NCBI GenBank assembly: GCA_036322835.1
Contig: AP027304.1
Location: forward strand, 1,612,001-1,676,000
Reading direction: 5' to 3'
Source: Tenuifilaceae bacterium CYCD
GTDB taxonomy: Bacteria; Bacteroidota; Bacteroidia; Bacteroidales; Tenuifilaceae
Length of the DNA stretch: 64,000 nucleotides
Below, piece by piece: positions 1 through 8,065 of the stretch (positions within the stretch are counted from its first letter, which is position 1; the number at the start of each line of letters is the position of its first letter). The notes below the pieces were generated by a model. That model was not told where the DNA came from. It did no database searches and was given only the letters and a program-made list of their open reading frames with translations. A program made the translations under genes and the position numbers.

Positions 1-935
1 TTGAAGAGCGGAATTTCCTAGTAACAGAGTTGATTCCAGTCGCGTCGGAAAAGTCAGTTGGTAAAACTGTTAAGTTTAAGGGTAAGGATGTTGCAATTGT
101 TTCGGTTGCAGAGGCTGTGAGGCTAAAGCCTGCTGTTGCTATCTTCTCCGCGGGATCAGCAGCATCTAAGGAGTGGGCTCCAAGGTTTGCGGAGGTTGGA
201 ACAACTGTGGTTGATAATTCATCGTGCTGGAGAATGTATCCCGAAATTCCTCTTGTAGTACCCGAGGTAAATGCTAGCGTACTTACTCCAAATCACAAGA
301 TAATTGCAAATCCAAACTGTTCAACTATTCAGTTAGTGGTGGCTTTGAACCCTCTTCACTTGAAATATAAGATCAAAAGAGTTGTTGTATCAACGTATCA
401 GTCAGTAACAGGAACAGGCGTTAAGGCCGTGAATCAACTTTATGCTGAGAGACAGGGTATTCAGCCTGATATGGCCTATCCTCATCCTATCGATTTAAAC
501 TGCTTTCCCCATGGTGGTACTTTTCTTGAGAATGGCTACACCACCGAGGAGCAGAAGTTGATAGACGAAACCCGTAAGATTATTGGCGATCAATCCATAA
601 TGGTTTGTCCAACCGTTGTTCGTATTCCAGTGGTTGGGGGACACTCAGAGTCTGTTAATGTTGAGTTTGAGCGTGAATTTGATTTGAACGAAGCCGTTAA
701 ATTGTTAAGTAATTCCGCAGGAATTACTATTCAGGACGATCCTGCCACAAATTATTACCCAATGCCACGCTACTCAGAGGGCAAGGATGATGTGTTTGTA
801 GGGCGAATTCGCCGAGATGTGTCACAACCAAAGAGTATAAACTTCTGGGTTGTATCCGATAACTTACGTAAAGGTGCAGCCACCAACGCTATTCAAATAG
901 CTGAATACTTGAACTCGAAAGGCTGGTTGGGATAG
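1..935 (+). CDS. asd: aspartate-semialdehyde dehydrogenase, 5' end cut by window
   Basis: Reduces aspartyl phosphate to aspartate semialdehyde (NADPH), the branch point to lysine/diaminopimelate, threonine and methionine. The reading frame is open from base 3 and runs in from outside: codons ahead of the TTG at 30 encode EERNFLVTEL, which fits the family, so the TTG is not the start and roughly 20 N-terminal residues with the Rossmann glycine motif are missing. The catalytic Cys lies in NPNCSTIQ (about visible residue 106) and the active-site His in PVVGGHSES. The C-terminus is complete and followed by a hairpin terminator. dapD, a later step of the lysine branch, lies 57 kb away in this window. 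Confidence 0.95.
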   Translation, partial: EERNFLVTELIPVASEKSVGKTVKFKGKDVAIVSVAEAVRLKPAVAIFSAGSAASKEWAPRFAEVGTTVVDNSSCWRMYPEIPLVVPEVNASVLTPNHKIIANPNCSTIQLVVALNPLHLKYKIKRVVVSTYQSVTGTGVKAVNQLYAERQGIQPDMAYPHPIDLNCFPHGGTFLENGYTTEEQKLIDETRKIIGDQSIMVCPTVVRIPVVGGHSESVNVEFEREFDLNEAVKLLSNSAGITIQDDPATNYYPMPRYSEGKDDVFVGRIRRDVSQPKSINFWVVSDNLRKGAATNAIQIAEYLNSKGWLG

Positions 936-945
936 AAAAATATAA

Positions 946-985
946 AGTGAAGCTGCAATTAACTTGCAACTTCACTCTTTTTCTT
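946..985 (+). terminator. terminator of asd, overlapping the dedA 3' end
   Basis: Inverted repeat 946-958 / 964-976 with one C-A mismatch and a 5-base loop, then CTTTTTCTT. It lies 11 bases after the asd stop and covers the last codons of the convergent dedA gene. The other strand also has a T-rich tail, so it probably works both ways. Confidence 0.75.
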
Positions 986-1582
986 AAAGGCTTGATAAAT
1001 CAAGAAAAGAACAAAACCCGAGCCTAGTACAATCATTGCAATGCTCAGTTCGTTATAGTACTTGTCCACCAAATCTTTTGGAATGTAATATCCAAGCATT
1101 GCTAGCGCAACGTTCCATATTCCAGCACCTAGAATTGTATAAAGAAGAAATTTCTTGAAAGGCATACGAGCTAAACCGGCTGGAATTGATATTAGCTGAC
1201 GAATTCCAGGAACAAGACGACCAATAAATGTTGAGGTGTTGCCGTGTTTTACGAAATAGGATTCTGCTTTTTCGATAGATTTTGGCTCAATCATGCATAG
1301 CCTAGCAAACCTTGTGTCGGCAAGTGAATAAATTACCTTTCGGCCAATCCAAAGGGCAAAAAAGTAGTTAAAAAGAGCACCAATAAGCGCACCTAATGTG
1401 GAAAAGAATATAACTAAGTATATGTTTAGTTCTCCTTGAGCAGCCTTGTATGCAGCAGGTGGAACAATAATTTCGGAAGGGAATGGAATAAACGAACTTT
1501 CTATTGCCATTAAAAGGGTTATGGTTGTGTAGTTCATGTTTGCCATGTACCAGTCCGTAATACTTGTAAATATGTCAGTCAT
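959..1582 (-). CDS. DedA family membrane protein
   Basis: A 207-residue integral membrane protein of the DedA/SNARE-associated (VTT-type) family, whose members are implicated in membrane homeostasis and lipid carrier recycling. Seen: the N-terminal re-entrant motif ESSFIPFPSEIIVPP (about residues 28-42), a second conserved block FIGRLVPGIRQLISIPAG (about 119-136) with the Gly and Arg typical of the family, and four to five hydrophobic segments. It starts with ATG 54 bases after the stop of hflX on the same strand, so it may be its downstream partner. Its 3' end overlaps the asd terminator. The substrate is not predictable. Confidence 0.88.
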   Translation of the reverse strand: MTDIFTSITDWYMANMNYTTITLLMAIESSFIPFPSEIIVPPAAYKAAQGELNIYLVIFFSTLGALIGALFNYFFALWIGRKVIYSLADTRFARLCMIEPKSIEKAESYFVKHGNTSTFIGRLVPGIRQLISIPAGLARMPFKKFLLYTILGAGIWNVALAMLGYYIPKDLVDKYYNELSIAMIVLGSGFVLFLIYQAFKKKSEVAS

Positions 1583-1636
1583 CGATAGAAGTTTTAGCGG
1601 TGCAAAGTAAGTAAAATTAATTAGATGGACGATTGC

Positions 1637-2863
1637 CTATTTCACCTCAAAATCGCTATCCTTGATGTCGGGATAGAGGAAGTTGTCAAAGGGGTAACGC
1701 CCCACGTGGATATCCCGAACAGTTTTATAGAGCAATTGCCTAAATTCAGTGATATTTGTTTTGTGCTTAGCCGATATGAATATTGTATGAACTCCTTTTT
1801 TTGCCATCCAAGTATTTTTAAGTTCATTTAAGCTGATGTTTCTGTCAGTTCTAGGAGTATTGTCGTCTGCAGCCTTTTCTTCCCATTTATAGGCATCAAT
1901 TTTGTTGAAAACAATAATGGTGGGTTTTTCCCCTGTTTTTAGTTCCTGCAAGGTTTGGTTTACCACGTTGATTTGATCCTCGAAACTAGCATGCGATATA
2001 TCCACAATATGGAGCAATAAATCCGCTTCTCGAACCTCGTCAAGTGTCGATTTGAACGATTCAACCAGTTGATGGGGAAGTTTACGGATAAAACCCACGG
2101 TATCGGAGAGCAGAAACGGAAGATTGCCGATCACAACTTTGCGAACTGTGGTGTCAAGCGTAGCAAAAAGTTTGTTTTCGGCAAATACGTCCGATTTGCT
2201 AATTAAGTTCATTAAGGTTGATTTTCCCACATTGGTGTATCCAACTAAAGCAACTCGAACCATGCTTCCCCTATTCTTGCGTTGGGTTGCCATTTGTCGG
2301 TCTATTTTGCTAAGTTCCTCTTTTAACCGCGATATTCTATCGCGGATAATACGGCGGTCTGTTTCAATTTCTGTTTCCCCAGGGCCTCTTAACCCAATAC
2401 CTCCACGTTGACGCTCAAGGTGGGTCCACATTCTGGTTAATCGGGGAAGTAAAAATTGGTACTGTGCCAGTTCTACTTGAGTTTTAGCGTAAGCCGTTTT
2501 TGCTCGTTGAGCAAAAACATCGAGAATCAGGTTGGTTCTATCAAGTACCTTGCGCTTAAGATCTCTTTCGAGATTTCGGAGTTGCGTAGGGGTGAGTTCA
2601 TCATCAAAAATCACCATGTCGATATCATTTTCCTCAACATAGTTTGCAACCTCTGTGGCTTTTCCTTTGCCAATAAATGTTCTTGGATTTGGGTCGTCAA
2701 TTTTTTGCACAAAGCGTTTAACGGTGTTCGCTCCGGCTGTATCGGCTAAAAACTCAAGTTCATCAAGGTATTCTGTAACTTCCTCCTCGTCCTGTCCCGG
2801 TAGAATAACTCCAACCAATATGGCTTTTTCTCGTATTTTTTCTGTGCTAAACGGTTTACTCAT
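1637..2863 (-). CDS. hflX: GTPase HflX
   Basis: Ribosome-associated GTPase, known in other bacteria to split stalled or stressed 70S ribosomes. 408 residues. The N-terminal HflX domain contains a GKGK motif and the GGxGLRGPGETEIETDRR linker. The G domain has P-loop GYTNVGKST (about 198-206), G3 DTVGF and G4 NKID. Start: an in-frame TTG lies ten codons upstream (2893), but the ATG at 2863 (MSKPFSTE) is the better choice. The C-terminal tail after the G domain is short. The gene probably reads on into dedA. Confidence 0.94.
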   Translation of the reverse strand: MSKPFSTEKIREKAILVGVILPGQDEEEVTEYLDELEFLADTAGANTVKRFVQKIDDPNPRTFIGKGKATEVANYVEENDIDMVIFDDELTPTQLRNLERDLKRKVLDRTNLILDVFAQRAKTAYAKTQVELAQYQFLLPRLTRMWTHLERQRGGIGLRGPGETEIETDRRIIRDRISRLKEELSKIDRQMATQRKNRGSMVRVALVGYTNVGKSTLMNLISKSDVFAENKLFATLDTTVRKVVIGNLPFLLSDTVGFIRKLPHQLVESFKSTLDEVREADLLLHIVDISHASFEDQINVVNQTLQELKTGEKPTIIVFNKIDAYKWEEKAADDNTPRTDRNISLNELKNTWMAKKGVHTIFISAKHKTNITEFRQLLYKTVRDIHVGRYPFDNFLYPDIKDSDFEVK

Positions 2864-2899
2864 GCTTGTTTTGGTGCTACAAATTTTTGTCAAAGTAAA

Positions 2900-2921
2900 T
2901 ACAAAAAAAATACAAAAAAAA
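2900..2921. repeat. two tandem copies of an 11-base A-rich unit
   Basis: TACAAAAAAAA occurs twice head to tail about 40 bases upstream of the hflX ATG. On the hflX strand this reads TTTTTTTTGTA twice, giving TTTG elements near a TTACTTTG that resembles the -7 box of Bacteroidetes promoters. It could be part of the hflX promoter or a simple-sequence tract. Confidence 0.5.
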
Positions 2922-2948
2922 TTATCCTGCTAAAATAGTGTTTAACAA

Positions 2949-2974
2949 TAAAAAAACCGGGCAGATGTCCGGTT
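2949..2974 (-). terminator. terminator of the first tonB-like gene
   Basis: On the minus strand AACCGG ... CCGGTT (2955-2960 / 2969-2974, 8-base loop) is followed by a run of T. It lies 21 bases after the stop of the gene ending at 2995 and separates it from the upstream region of hflX. Confidence 0.8.
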
Positions 2975-2994
2975 CTTTGAGTTTGTTTTTATGT

Positions 2995-3675
2995 TTAATG
3001 CTGCAGCACAAAGTTAATGGGAAGAGTAAATTTAACCCGGGCTGGCTTTCCGTTGTTTATTCCCGGAGTCCATTTTGGTGACATTCTAAGGACTCTAATG
3101 GCTTCGTTGATTAGCGATGAATCGGCATTCCGAATTGGTTTTATGCTGGAGATGCTTCCGTCGCGCTCAACAACAAACTCGATGAAAACCCATCCCTCAA
3201 CGCCATTGTTTTGAGCATCTTGCGGATACCTGAGGTTTTTTAAAACAAAATCGTTTCTGAATTCCTCTAGTCCGCCCTTCCCGAATTTAGGCATTACAGC
3301 CACAGATATAAACGGTTCGTCTACTTCATTTTCAACTAAAGGGGTAATCGTAAATACATTATCAGAAGGGGAAGGCTCATTAAATATGCTGTCGTTATAC
3401 TTTGGTGTTAAGTTGTTGGCTATAATCTTTATTTCATCGAATATGACTATTGATTTTGGTGGAGCTGGTTTTATTACTTTGTCAGGTGTTGTTATCGGAA
3501 TTAAATCAATGGTTATTGGACCATTATTATCCAAAAGAGGTTTTACATCAATGTTCTTGGTAGTTTTCCATTCAAAGGCCATAAGAGCAAGTAGCAACGC
3601 GGTTGCTAGTCCAATCTCAAAGAAGATTGATTTTTTGTTCTCAAGGTCTGCTTTCGATGATTTTTTAGGTACCAT
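2995..3675 (-). CDS. energy transducer TonB-family protein (copy 1)
   Basis: Predicted inner-membrane TonB-like protein that would pass proton-motive energy to outer-membrane receptors. 226 residues: a basic N-terminus with DLENKKSIFFEIGL, one membrane helix (about 20-36), a periplasmic spacer with a PAPPKS motif, and a C-terminal TonB domain (about 140-226) with GVEGWVFIEFVVERDG and SPKWTPGINNGKPARV. It shares its whole plan with the gene directly upstream (3806-4495) and clearly arose by duplication. The two copies differ in the spacer: this one lacks the acidic block. No ExbB/ExbD genes are present. It is separated from copy 2 by an intrinsic terminator, so it probably has its own promoter. 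Confidence 0.9.
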   Translation of the reverse strand: MVPKKSSKADLENKKSIFFEIGLATALLLALMAFEWKTTKNIDVKPLLDNNGPITIDLIPITTPDKVIKPAPPKSIVIFDEIKIIANNLTPKYNDSIFNEPSPSDNVFTITPLVENEVDEPFISVAVMPKFGKGGLEEFRNDFVLKNLRYPQDAQNNGVEGWVFIEFVVERDGSISSIKPIRNADSSLINEAIRVLRMSPKWTPGINNGKPARVKFTLPINFVLQH

Positions 3676-3760
3676 AACTTTTGGTTTTATAGGTTTCTTA
3701 TAAAACGTTAAAAGAATGGTTTTTTGTATGAGAACTATATACTATTTGTCGCCTAATGCA

Positions 3761-3787
3761 ATAAAAAAACCCCGATAAATCGGGGTT
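3761..3787 (-). terminator. terminator of the second tonB-like gene
   Basis: Perfect inverted repeat AACCCCGAT / ATCGGGGTT (3768-3776 and 3779-3787) with a T run on the minus strand, 18 bases after the stop at 3806. It sits between the two tonB copies. Confidence 0.88.
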
Positions 3788-3805
3788 CGTTATGTTGATT
3801 TAGAA

Positions 3806-4495
3806 TTACTGAAGTACGAAGATAATAGGAATTGTAAACTGAACGCGTACGGGTTTTCCGCGTTGCTTTCCAGCTTTCCATTTTGGAGAAGATGACACTA
3901 CGCGAACAGCCTCTTTATCCAAAGATGGGTCAACACCGCGAACAACCTTAACGTTGGTTACTCTACCGTCGGGTTCAACAACAAAATTGATATAAACACG
4001 TCCTTGTATACCGTTTTCGGCAGCAACGTCAGGGTACTTTAAGTTTTTACCGATATACTCATTACGGAATTGGTCAATTCCTCCTTCTCCAAAAGTTGGC
4101 ATTTCTTCTACAACTACGAAAGGAACGTATTCTTCAACTTCTGCTTCTTCTTCGTGAAACTCAACGATTTTAACAGCGGCGTCTTCCTTGAAGTCAGATT
4201 CAAAGATGTCAGAGTTATCTTTAATGTTAACATTGTCGTCAACAATTTTGATAACATCGGTAACAGCAACTACTTTTGGGGGCTCTGGTGCTTTTACCTC
4301 ATCCTGTCTTGTGATGTCCATCATTTCTTCTTCAACCTTAACCTCCTGAGTCTTTATTTGCTCTACGTTAATGGTGTCGGTAGATGTCCATTCAAAGGCC
4401 CCAAGAACAACTAGTAATGCAACTACTAATCCGATCTCAAAAAAGATTGATTTTTTGTTCTCAAGGTCTGCCTTAGGTGTTTTCTTCAGTTCCAT
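3806..4495 (-). CDS. energy transducer TonB-family protein (copy 2)
   Basis: 229-residue paralogue of the neighbouring copy with the same N-terminus (DLENKKSIFFEIGL), one membrane helix (about 18-36) and a C-terminal TonB domain with GIQGRVYINFVVEPDG and SPKWKAGKQRGKPVRV. The periplasmic spacer carries an acidic stretch (HEEEAEVEEYV) in place of the long Pro-Lys region of enterobacterial TonB. ATG start at 4495. Role inferred from the family. Which receptor each copy serves cannot be told from the window, since no TonB-dependent receptor is encoded here. Confidence 0.9.
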   Translation of the reverse strand: MELKKTPKADLENKKSIFFEIGLVVALLVVLGAFEWTSTDTINVEQIKTQEVKVEEEMMDITRQDEVKAPEPPKVVAVTDVIKIVDDNVNIKDNSDIFESDFKEDAAVKIVEFHEEEAEVEEYVPFVVVEEMPTFGEGGIDQFRNEYIGKNLKYPDVAAENGIQGRVYINFVVEPDGRVTNVKVVRGVDPSLDKEAVRVVSSSPKWKAGKQRGKPVRVQFTIPIIFVLQ

Positions 4496-4754
4496 AGTGT
4501 TTTTATGTCTGGTCTTATTAGTATAACGGTTATTTTTGGTTTATAGTATACCTTTGCATAATTTATGCGCTACAAAGCAACAAATTTTTTCTCTTTCTAA
4601 CAATGATTATACGCAATTTTTTAAAACATGTTAAAAAAAATGAGGAGATGTAGATGATATGTCTAAAATAATATACTTTTGCATAAGTTTGAAGTTGTTT
4701 GCTTGATTGGTTTTAATGGAAGTTTTCGACATAAACGATATTGGATGTAAAATT

Positions 4755-4828
<74 letters not shown>

Positions 4829-4832
4829 CGGT

Positions 4833-4862
4833 AAAGGTTCGATAGATGTCGAACCTTTTTAT
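4833..4862 (+). terminator. terminator of tRNA-Ala
   Basis: Inverted repeat AAAGGTTCGA / TCGAACCTTT (4833-4842, 4849-4858) with a 6-base loop and a following T run, 4 bases after the tRNA. It ends just before the 3' end of the convergent FMN-binding gene. Confidence 0.9.
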
Positions 4863-4863
4863 T

Positions 4864-5307
4864 TTATTGATTTTTAGCCTTCTTTAAGGCTTCTTCTAGT
4901 GCGTATTTGAATAAATTGTATGACCATGTTGCTCCAGAAATCACATCAACATCGTCGATGTTTTGGTTTTTAATTAGCAATTTCGGATAAATCTGTATGC
5001 CTTCCCAGTCGTTTCTGCATTGCTGTATATATGCGTTGTTCCCGGCAAAGTGTTTTTCGTAGGTTTGGTCGAAAACTTCATTATTTGTTGAGTCGATGAC
5101 TTTGAAGTCAACATTGGTTATTGTCCCATTTTCAATTTTAACACGCACCTTTCCCCAGTAGTTTTCGTCAATGTAAATCGCTTTTGATTTGCCAATGTAA
5201 GTTCCATCTGTATACTTAGGCTTCTCATGATCTGGCTTTAACGTTGTAATGCCCGCAGAAATTAAAACTATTGCAACCGTGGAAATTGTTAAAAGAATTT
5301 TTTTCAT
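4864..5307 (-). CDS. exported FMN-binding domain protein
   Basis: 147 residues: an N-terminal signal peptide or anchor (about 1-23), then one FMN_bind domain. The motif SGATWS (residues 124-129) matches the flavinylation consensus in which ApbE couples FMN to Thr, so this is probably a periplasmic or membrane-anchored covalent flavoprotein for one-electron transfer, as in RnfG/NqrC and other extracytosolic electron carriers. No Rnf, Nqr or ApbE gene lies nearby, so its partner is unknown. A basic tail (EEALKKAKNQ) ends the protein. Confidence 0.85.
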   Translation of the reverse strand: MKKILLTISTVAIVLISAGITTLKPDHEKPKYTDGTYIGKSKAIYIDENYWGKVRVKIENGTITNVDFKVIDSTNNEVFDQTYEKHFAGNNAYIQQCRNDWEGIQIYPKLLIKNQNIDDVDVISGATWSYNLFKYALEEALKKAKNQ

Positions 5308-5407
5308 TGTTATAGGTTTTGTTTTATGAATTGATACGTAAACAAAGTTTTACCCTATAAAAGAACATGGATTTTCCCATGCTTCTTGTTTTTAGCTGAT
5401 GATATCC

Positions 5408-6106
5408 TTAGAAATTCCACTTTAACGCCAACGTTGGGTTAACCATAAAGCCCTTGTTACCGCCAAAGTTTGAACTGATTTCCACCTCACCTCCTAGCGA
5501 GAGGTTTTTGGATGCGTTGTACCAGAATTGTGGTTCCGTGAGAAAGACGTATGAAGTTTCTTTTGTTCCGAAAACATTGTCTTCTCTCCAAAAATCTGCA
5601 AAGCCCGAGAATGTTACTTTCCCTTCAAATAGATGCAAGTACCAAACACCGGTAATCTGGAAAGCAGCGTTGTGTTTGTCTTTAATGTACTTATATAATA
5701 ATTGAATTGTAAATCCTTGTGTGAAAGATTGGTTATTCCAAGAATACGCTGGCCCAAATAGGTATGCGTTGTTTATTGTGTAGGCTCCATTAAAGGGAGT
5801 TGATTTGAATTGGCCAAAGCCCCCATCGAATTCTGCATGAATGGATATAGGAGCCTGCCAGAACCTTAAATCTCGAGAAATTTCCCAGTATGCCCGTGAA
5901 ATTCCATCAATATTTGATGATTCTGATCCATAGTCAAAATCTACAAAGAGAAAAGATTTACCCCATTTGTCGGGTTTCAAAACCTCTACCGTGGATGTCA
6001 ACATTTGTCTGTTTTTTCCAAAATCGTAATGCAATTGCACATTTTGACTGTATGTGTACTGTATGCAAGATGAAAGAATGAGGGTGATGAATACAGTTGA
6101 TTTCAT
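5408..6106 (-). CDS. DUF5020-type outer membrane barrel (Tsx-like)
   Basis: 232 residues with a signal peptide (1-20, ending in YSQ) and a mature part of alternating beta strands ending in an aromatic residue (LALKWNF), typical of outer-membrane barrels. The start of the mature part (VQLHYDFGKNRQML) and the FVDFDYG segment recall Bacteroidetes DUF5020 proteins, distantly related to the nucleoside channel Tsx. Function by family only: small-molecule channel. It is 100 bases upstream of the FMN-binding gene on the same strand; a functional link is not shown. Confidence 0.75.
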   Translation of the reverse strand: MKSTVFITLILSSCIQYTYSQNVQLHYDFGKNRQMLTSTVEVLKPDKWGKSFLFVDFDYGSESSNIDGISRAYWEISRDLRFWQAPISIHAEFDGGFGQFKSTPFNGAYTINNAYLFGPAYSWNNQSFTQGFTIQLLYKYIKDKHNAAFQITGVWYLHLFEGKVTFSGFADFWREDNVFGTKETSYVFLTEPQFWYNASKNLSLGGEVEISSNFGGNKGFMVNPTLALKWNF

Positions 6107-6170
6107 TGCTTTAAATTTCCATTTAGTTTAGGTATAAGTTACAAAAATTTGGGAATATGTTAATTACAAA

Positions 6171-6202
6171 AATAAAAGGCCACCCAGTATGGATGACCTT
6201 TT
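6171..6202 (-). terminator. terminator of tRNA-Gly
   Basis: On the minus strand AAAAGGTCATCC / GGGTGGCCTTTT (two mismatches, 5-base loop) with a T-rich tail directly after the encoded CCA of tRNA-Gly. Confidence 0.65.
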
Positions 6203-6277
6203 GGAGCGGAAAACGGGATTCGAACCCGCGACCCTCAGCTTGGGAAGCTGATGCTCTACCAACTGAGCTACTTCCGC
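6202..6277 (-). tRNA. tRNA-Gly (CCC)
   Basis: Minus-strand cloverleaf: acceptor GCGGAAG / TTTCCGC, D arm GCTC...GAGC, anticodon stem TCAGC/GCTGA with loop TTCCCAA (anticodon CCC, reads GGG), T arm GCGGG-TTCGAAT-CCCGT, discriminator T. The 3' CCA appears to be encoded (6202-6204), unlike the other two tRNAs in the window. Confidence 0.96.
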
Positions 6278-6287
6278 AATTGCTGAA

Positions 6288-6317
6288 CAAAAATAGTTAT
6301 TTTGCGATTATCTCAAA
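6288..6317 (-). promoter_or_regulatory. putative promoter of tRNA-Gly
   Basis: Minus strand TTTG (6317-6314), 18 bases, then TATTTTTG (6295-6288): the Bacteroidetes housekeeping form with spacing one base short. The -7 box ends 10 bases before the tRNA 5' end. Confidence 0.5.
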
Positions 6318-6325
6318 TTAAAATC

Positions 6326-7213
6326 TCATGAAAAAAAGTTCATGGGGTCTACAATGCTGCTAATGATTCCTTTAGATGATTTACTGGAAGATGCATTGTT
6401 CAACGAAATTACAGGTATTGGAGATTCGTTGATGATATGGTGGGCAAAAGCTCCTAGGTAATTGTCGATACCTGCACTTTCTCTGTGGGTCATTATAATT
6501 ATAGAGTCGCAGTCAATTTCTGTTGAGTAATCGAGAATTGCCCTGTAGGCAAAGTCTTCCTCTTTTTTTAGAATTTTTACTGAATACTCTATGTGGTTTT
6601 CCTTGTATAGTTTCGTGTACTTATCAATTTTTTCCTGTAACCTGATTTGTTCTTTTTCCATATCGCCAAAAACCACTGAAACGATGTTTAGTTTTGCCTT
6701 GTGCTGTAATGCTAGTGATATGGAGTTGAAAAGTTTCAGTCGGCAGTCATTGTTCAAATCTAAAGGAACCAAAATATTCTTGAATTTACTTTCGGTTACC
6801 TTTTTTACTGTTATTACAGGTTGTTTTGCTGTGATAATAACATTTGATAAAGTTGAACCAAGTCTTATCTCGCCAGGATTTCCGGGAATATTATCGACCA
6901 TTAGGATATATCGAACTTGATTCTCCTCGGCGTATTCAACAATTCGTTGATGACGTTTTCCTTGCAATACATGAAAAGATGTATCGTCTGGTAACTGATA
7001 TTTTTTGGAAATTTCAATGAGTTTATTGAACGAGTTATTGATGAGCTTTTCTGGTTTGATATCCTCAAGCCACCATTCTCTAAGGTCGAGGACATGAAGT
7101 AGGTGGATTTGACCATTAATGATTGGCGCCAATTGCTTCGCATAATTTAAAGCTAAGTGGTAGTAATCTCCATAATCAACGGGGACTAATAGTATGTTTT
7201 GTTTTGTATTCAT
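6326..7213 (-). CDS. tandem universal stress protein
   Basis: 295 residues with two Usp domains: 1-140, starting with NILLVPVDYGD and ending with the G-x2-x-G-type turn LGSTLSNVI followed by PVITVKK, and 145-280, starting with KNILVPLDLNND and ending PVISL. Tandem Usp proteins of this size are common in Bacteroidetes and usually bind ATP or act in stress survival. The last 20 residues are Ser-rich with no known domain. It lies downstream of sdhB on the same strand, but a terminator between them argues for separate transcription. Confidence 0.88.
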   Translation of the reverse strand: MNTKQNILLVPVDYGDYYHLALNYAKQLAPIINGQIHLLHVLDLREWWLEDIKPEKLINNSFNKLIEISKKYQLPDDTSFHVLQGKRHQRIVEYAEENQVRYILMVDNIPGNPGEIRLGSTLSNVIITAKQPVITVKKVTESKFKNILVPLDLNNDCRLKLFNSISLALQHKAKLNIVSVVFGDMEKEQIRLQEKIDKYTKLYKENHIEYSVKILKKEEDFAYRAILDYSTEIDCDSIIIMTHRESAGIDNYLGAFAHHIINESPIPVISLNNASSSKSSKGIISSIVDPMNFFS

Positions 7214-7257
7214 TGTTCATTCGTATTAAAATCTAACACAATAATATATAAAAAGTT

Positions 7258-7290
7258 TAAAAAGAGAAAGGCCTTTGTTCTTAAAGGTCT
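7258..7290 (-). terminator. terminator of sdhCAB
   Basis: Minus-strand AGACCTTT / AAAGGCCT (7290-7283 / 7276-7269, one mismatch, 6-base loop) then a CTCTTTTT tail, directly after the sdhB stop. Confidence 0.75.
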
Positions 7291-7291
7291 T

Positions 7292-8035
7292 TTAATCTTT
7301 GATTTTGGCAGAGATAAATTCCCTGTTCAGTTTGGCAATTGTGCTTATAGATATTCCTTTCGGACACTCGGCCTCGCAAGCGCGCGTGTTGGTGCAACTT
7401 CCAAAACCAAGTTCATCCATTTTGGCCACCATGCTCTTTATCCTTTCAACAGCCTCAATTCGCCCCTGAGGGAACTGTGCAAGGTGAGTTACCTTGGCGG
7501 CCACAAACAGCATTGCCGAAGCATTCTTACAAGCGGCCACGCACGCTCCGCATCCAACACACGATGCAGTATCGAAAGCAACGTCGGCGTTGTGCTTTGG
7601 AACCGGAATTGCGTTGGCATCCTGTGCTGCGCCAGCGTTTACGCTGATATAGCCACCGGCATTGGTAATCTTATCGAACGCTGAACGGTCAACAACCAAA
7701 TCCTTAACAACGGGGAACGATGCTGAACGCCAAGGTTCAAGCGTAACGGTATCGCCATCCTTGAAAAGTCTCATACGAAGCTCGCAGGTGGTGGTGCGGT
7801 GGTCGTTTCCGTGGGGGCGACCATTGATGTATATTCCGCAGGAACCGCAAATACCCTCGCGGCAATCGTGGTCGAATGCCACTGGCTCTTTGCCATTTTT
7901 AATAAGTGTTCCGTTCAGGTAGTCGAGCATTTCGAGGAACGACATATCCTCGGCAACATCGTTAAGTTGGTATGTTTCGAAGCGACCTTTGCTCTTAGCA
8001 TTTTTTTGTCGCCATATTTTGAGTTTAATGTTCAT
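7292..8035 (-). CDS. sdhB: succinate dehydrogenase/fumarate reductase iron-sulfur subunit
   Basis: 247 residues carrying electrons between the flavoprotein and the membrane quinone site. All three cluster motifs are present: [2Fe-2S] Cys58, 63, 66 and 84; [4Fe-4S] Cys159, 162, 165 and 169; [3Fe-4S] region Cys214, 220 and 224, with CPKG. Third gene of sdhC-sdhA-sdhB; 30 bases separate it from sdhA. In Bacteroidales this complex often works as a fumarate reductase in anaerobic respiration. Sequence alone does not tell direction, so frdB is an equally valid name. Confidence 0.96.
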   Translation of the reverse strand: MNIKLKIWRQKNAKSKGRFETYQLNDVAEDMSFLEMLDYLNGTLIKNGKEPVAFDHDCREGICGSCGIYINGRPHGNDHRTTTCELRMRLFKDGDTVTLEPWRSASFPVVKDLVVDRSAFDKITNAGGYISVNAGAAQDANAIPVPKHNADVAFDTASCVGCGACVAACKNASAMLFVAAKVTHLAQFPQGRIEAVERIKSMVAKMDELGFGSCTNTRACEAECPKGISISTIAKLNREFISAKIKD

Positions 8036-8065
8036 TGCAATGTGGATTTATCGTTGATAAACCGA

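Noticed and set aside
1625-1831. Open frames opposite hflX, sdhA, mutL, ychF and the S9 peptidase
   Set aside because: They are opposite-strand shadows of long conserved genes with no protein features of their own.
4531-4556. TTTTTG and TACCTTTG boxes pointing towards tRNA-Ala
   Set aside because: Only 10 bases apart instead of 19-21, and 200 bases from the tRNA.
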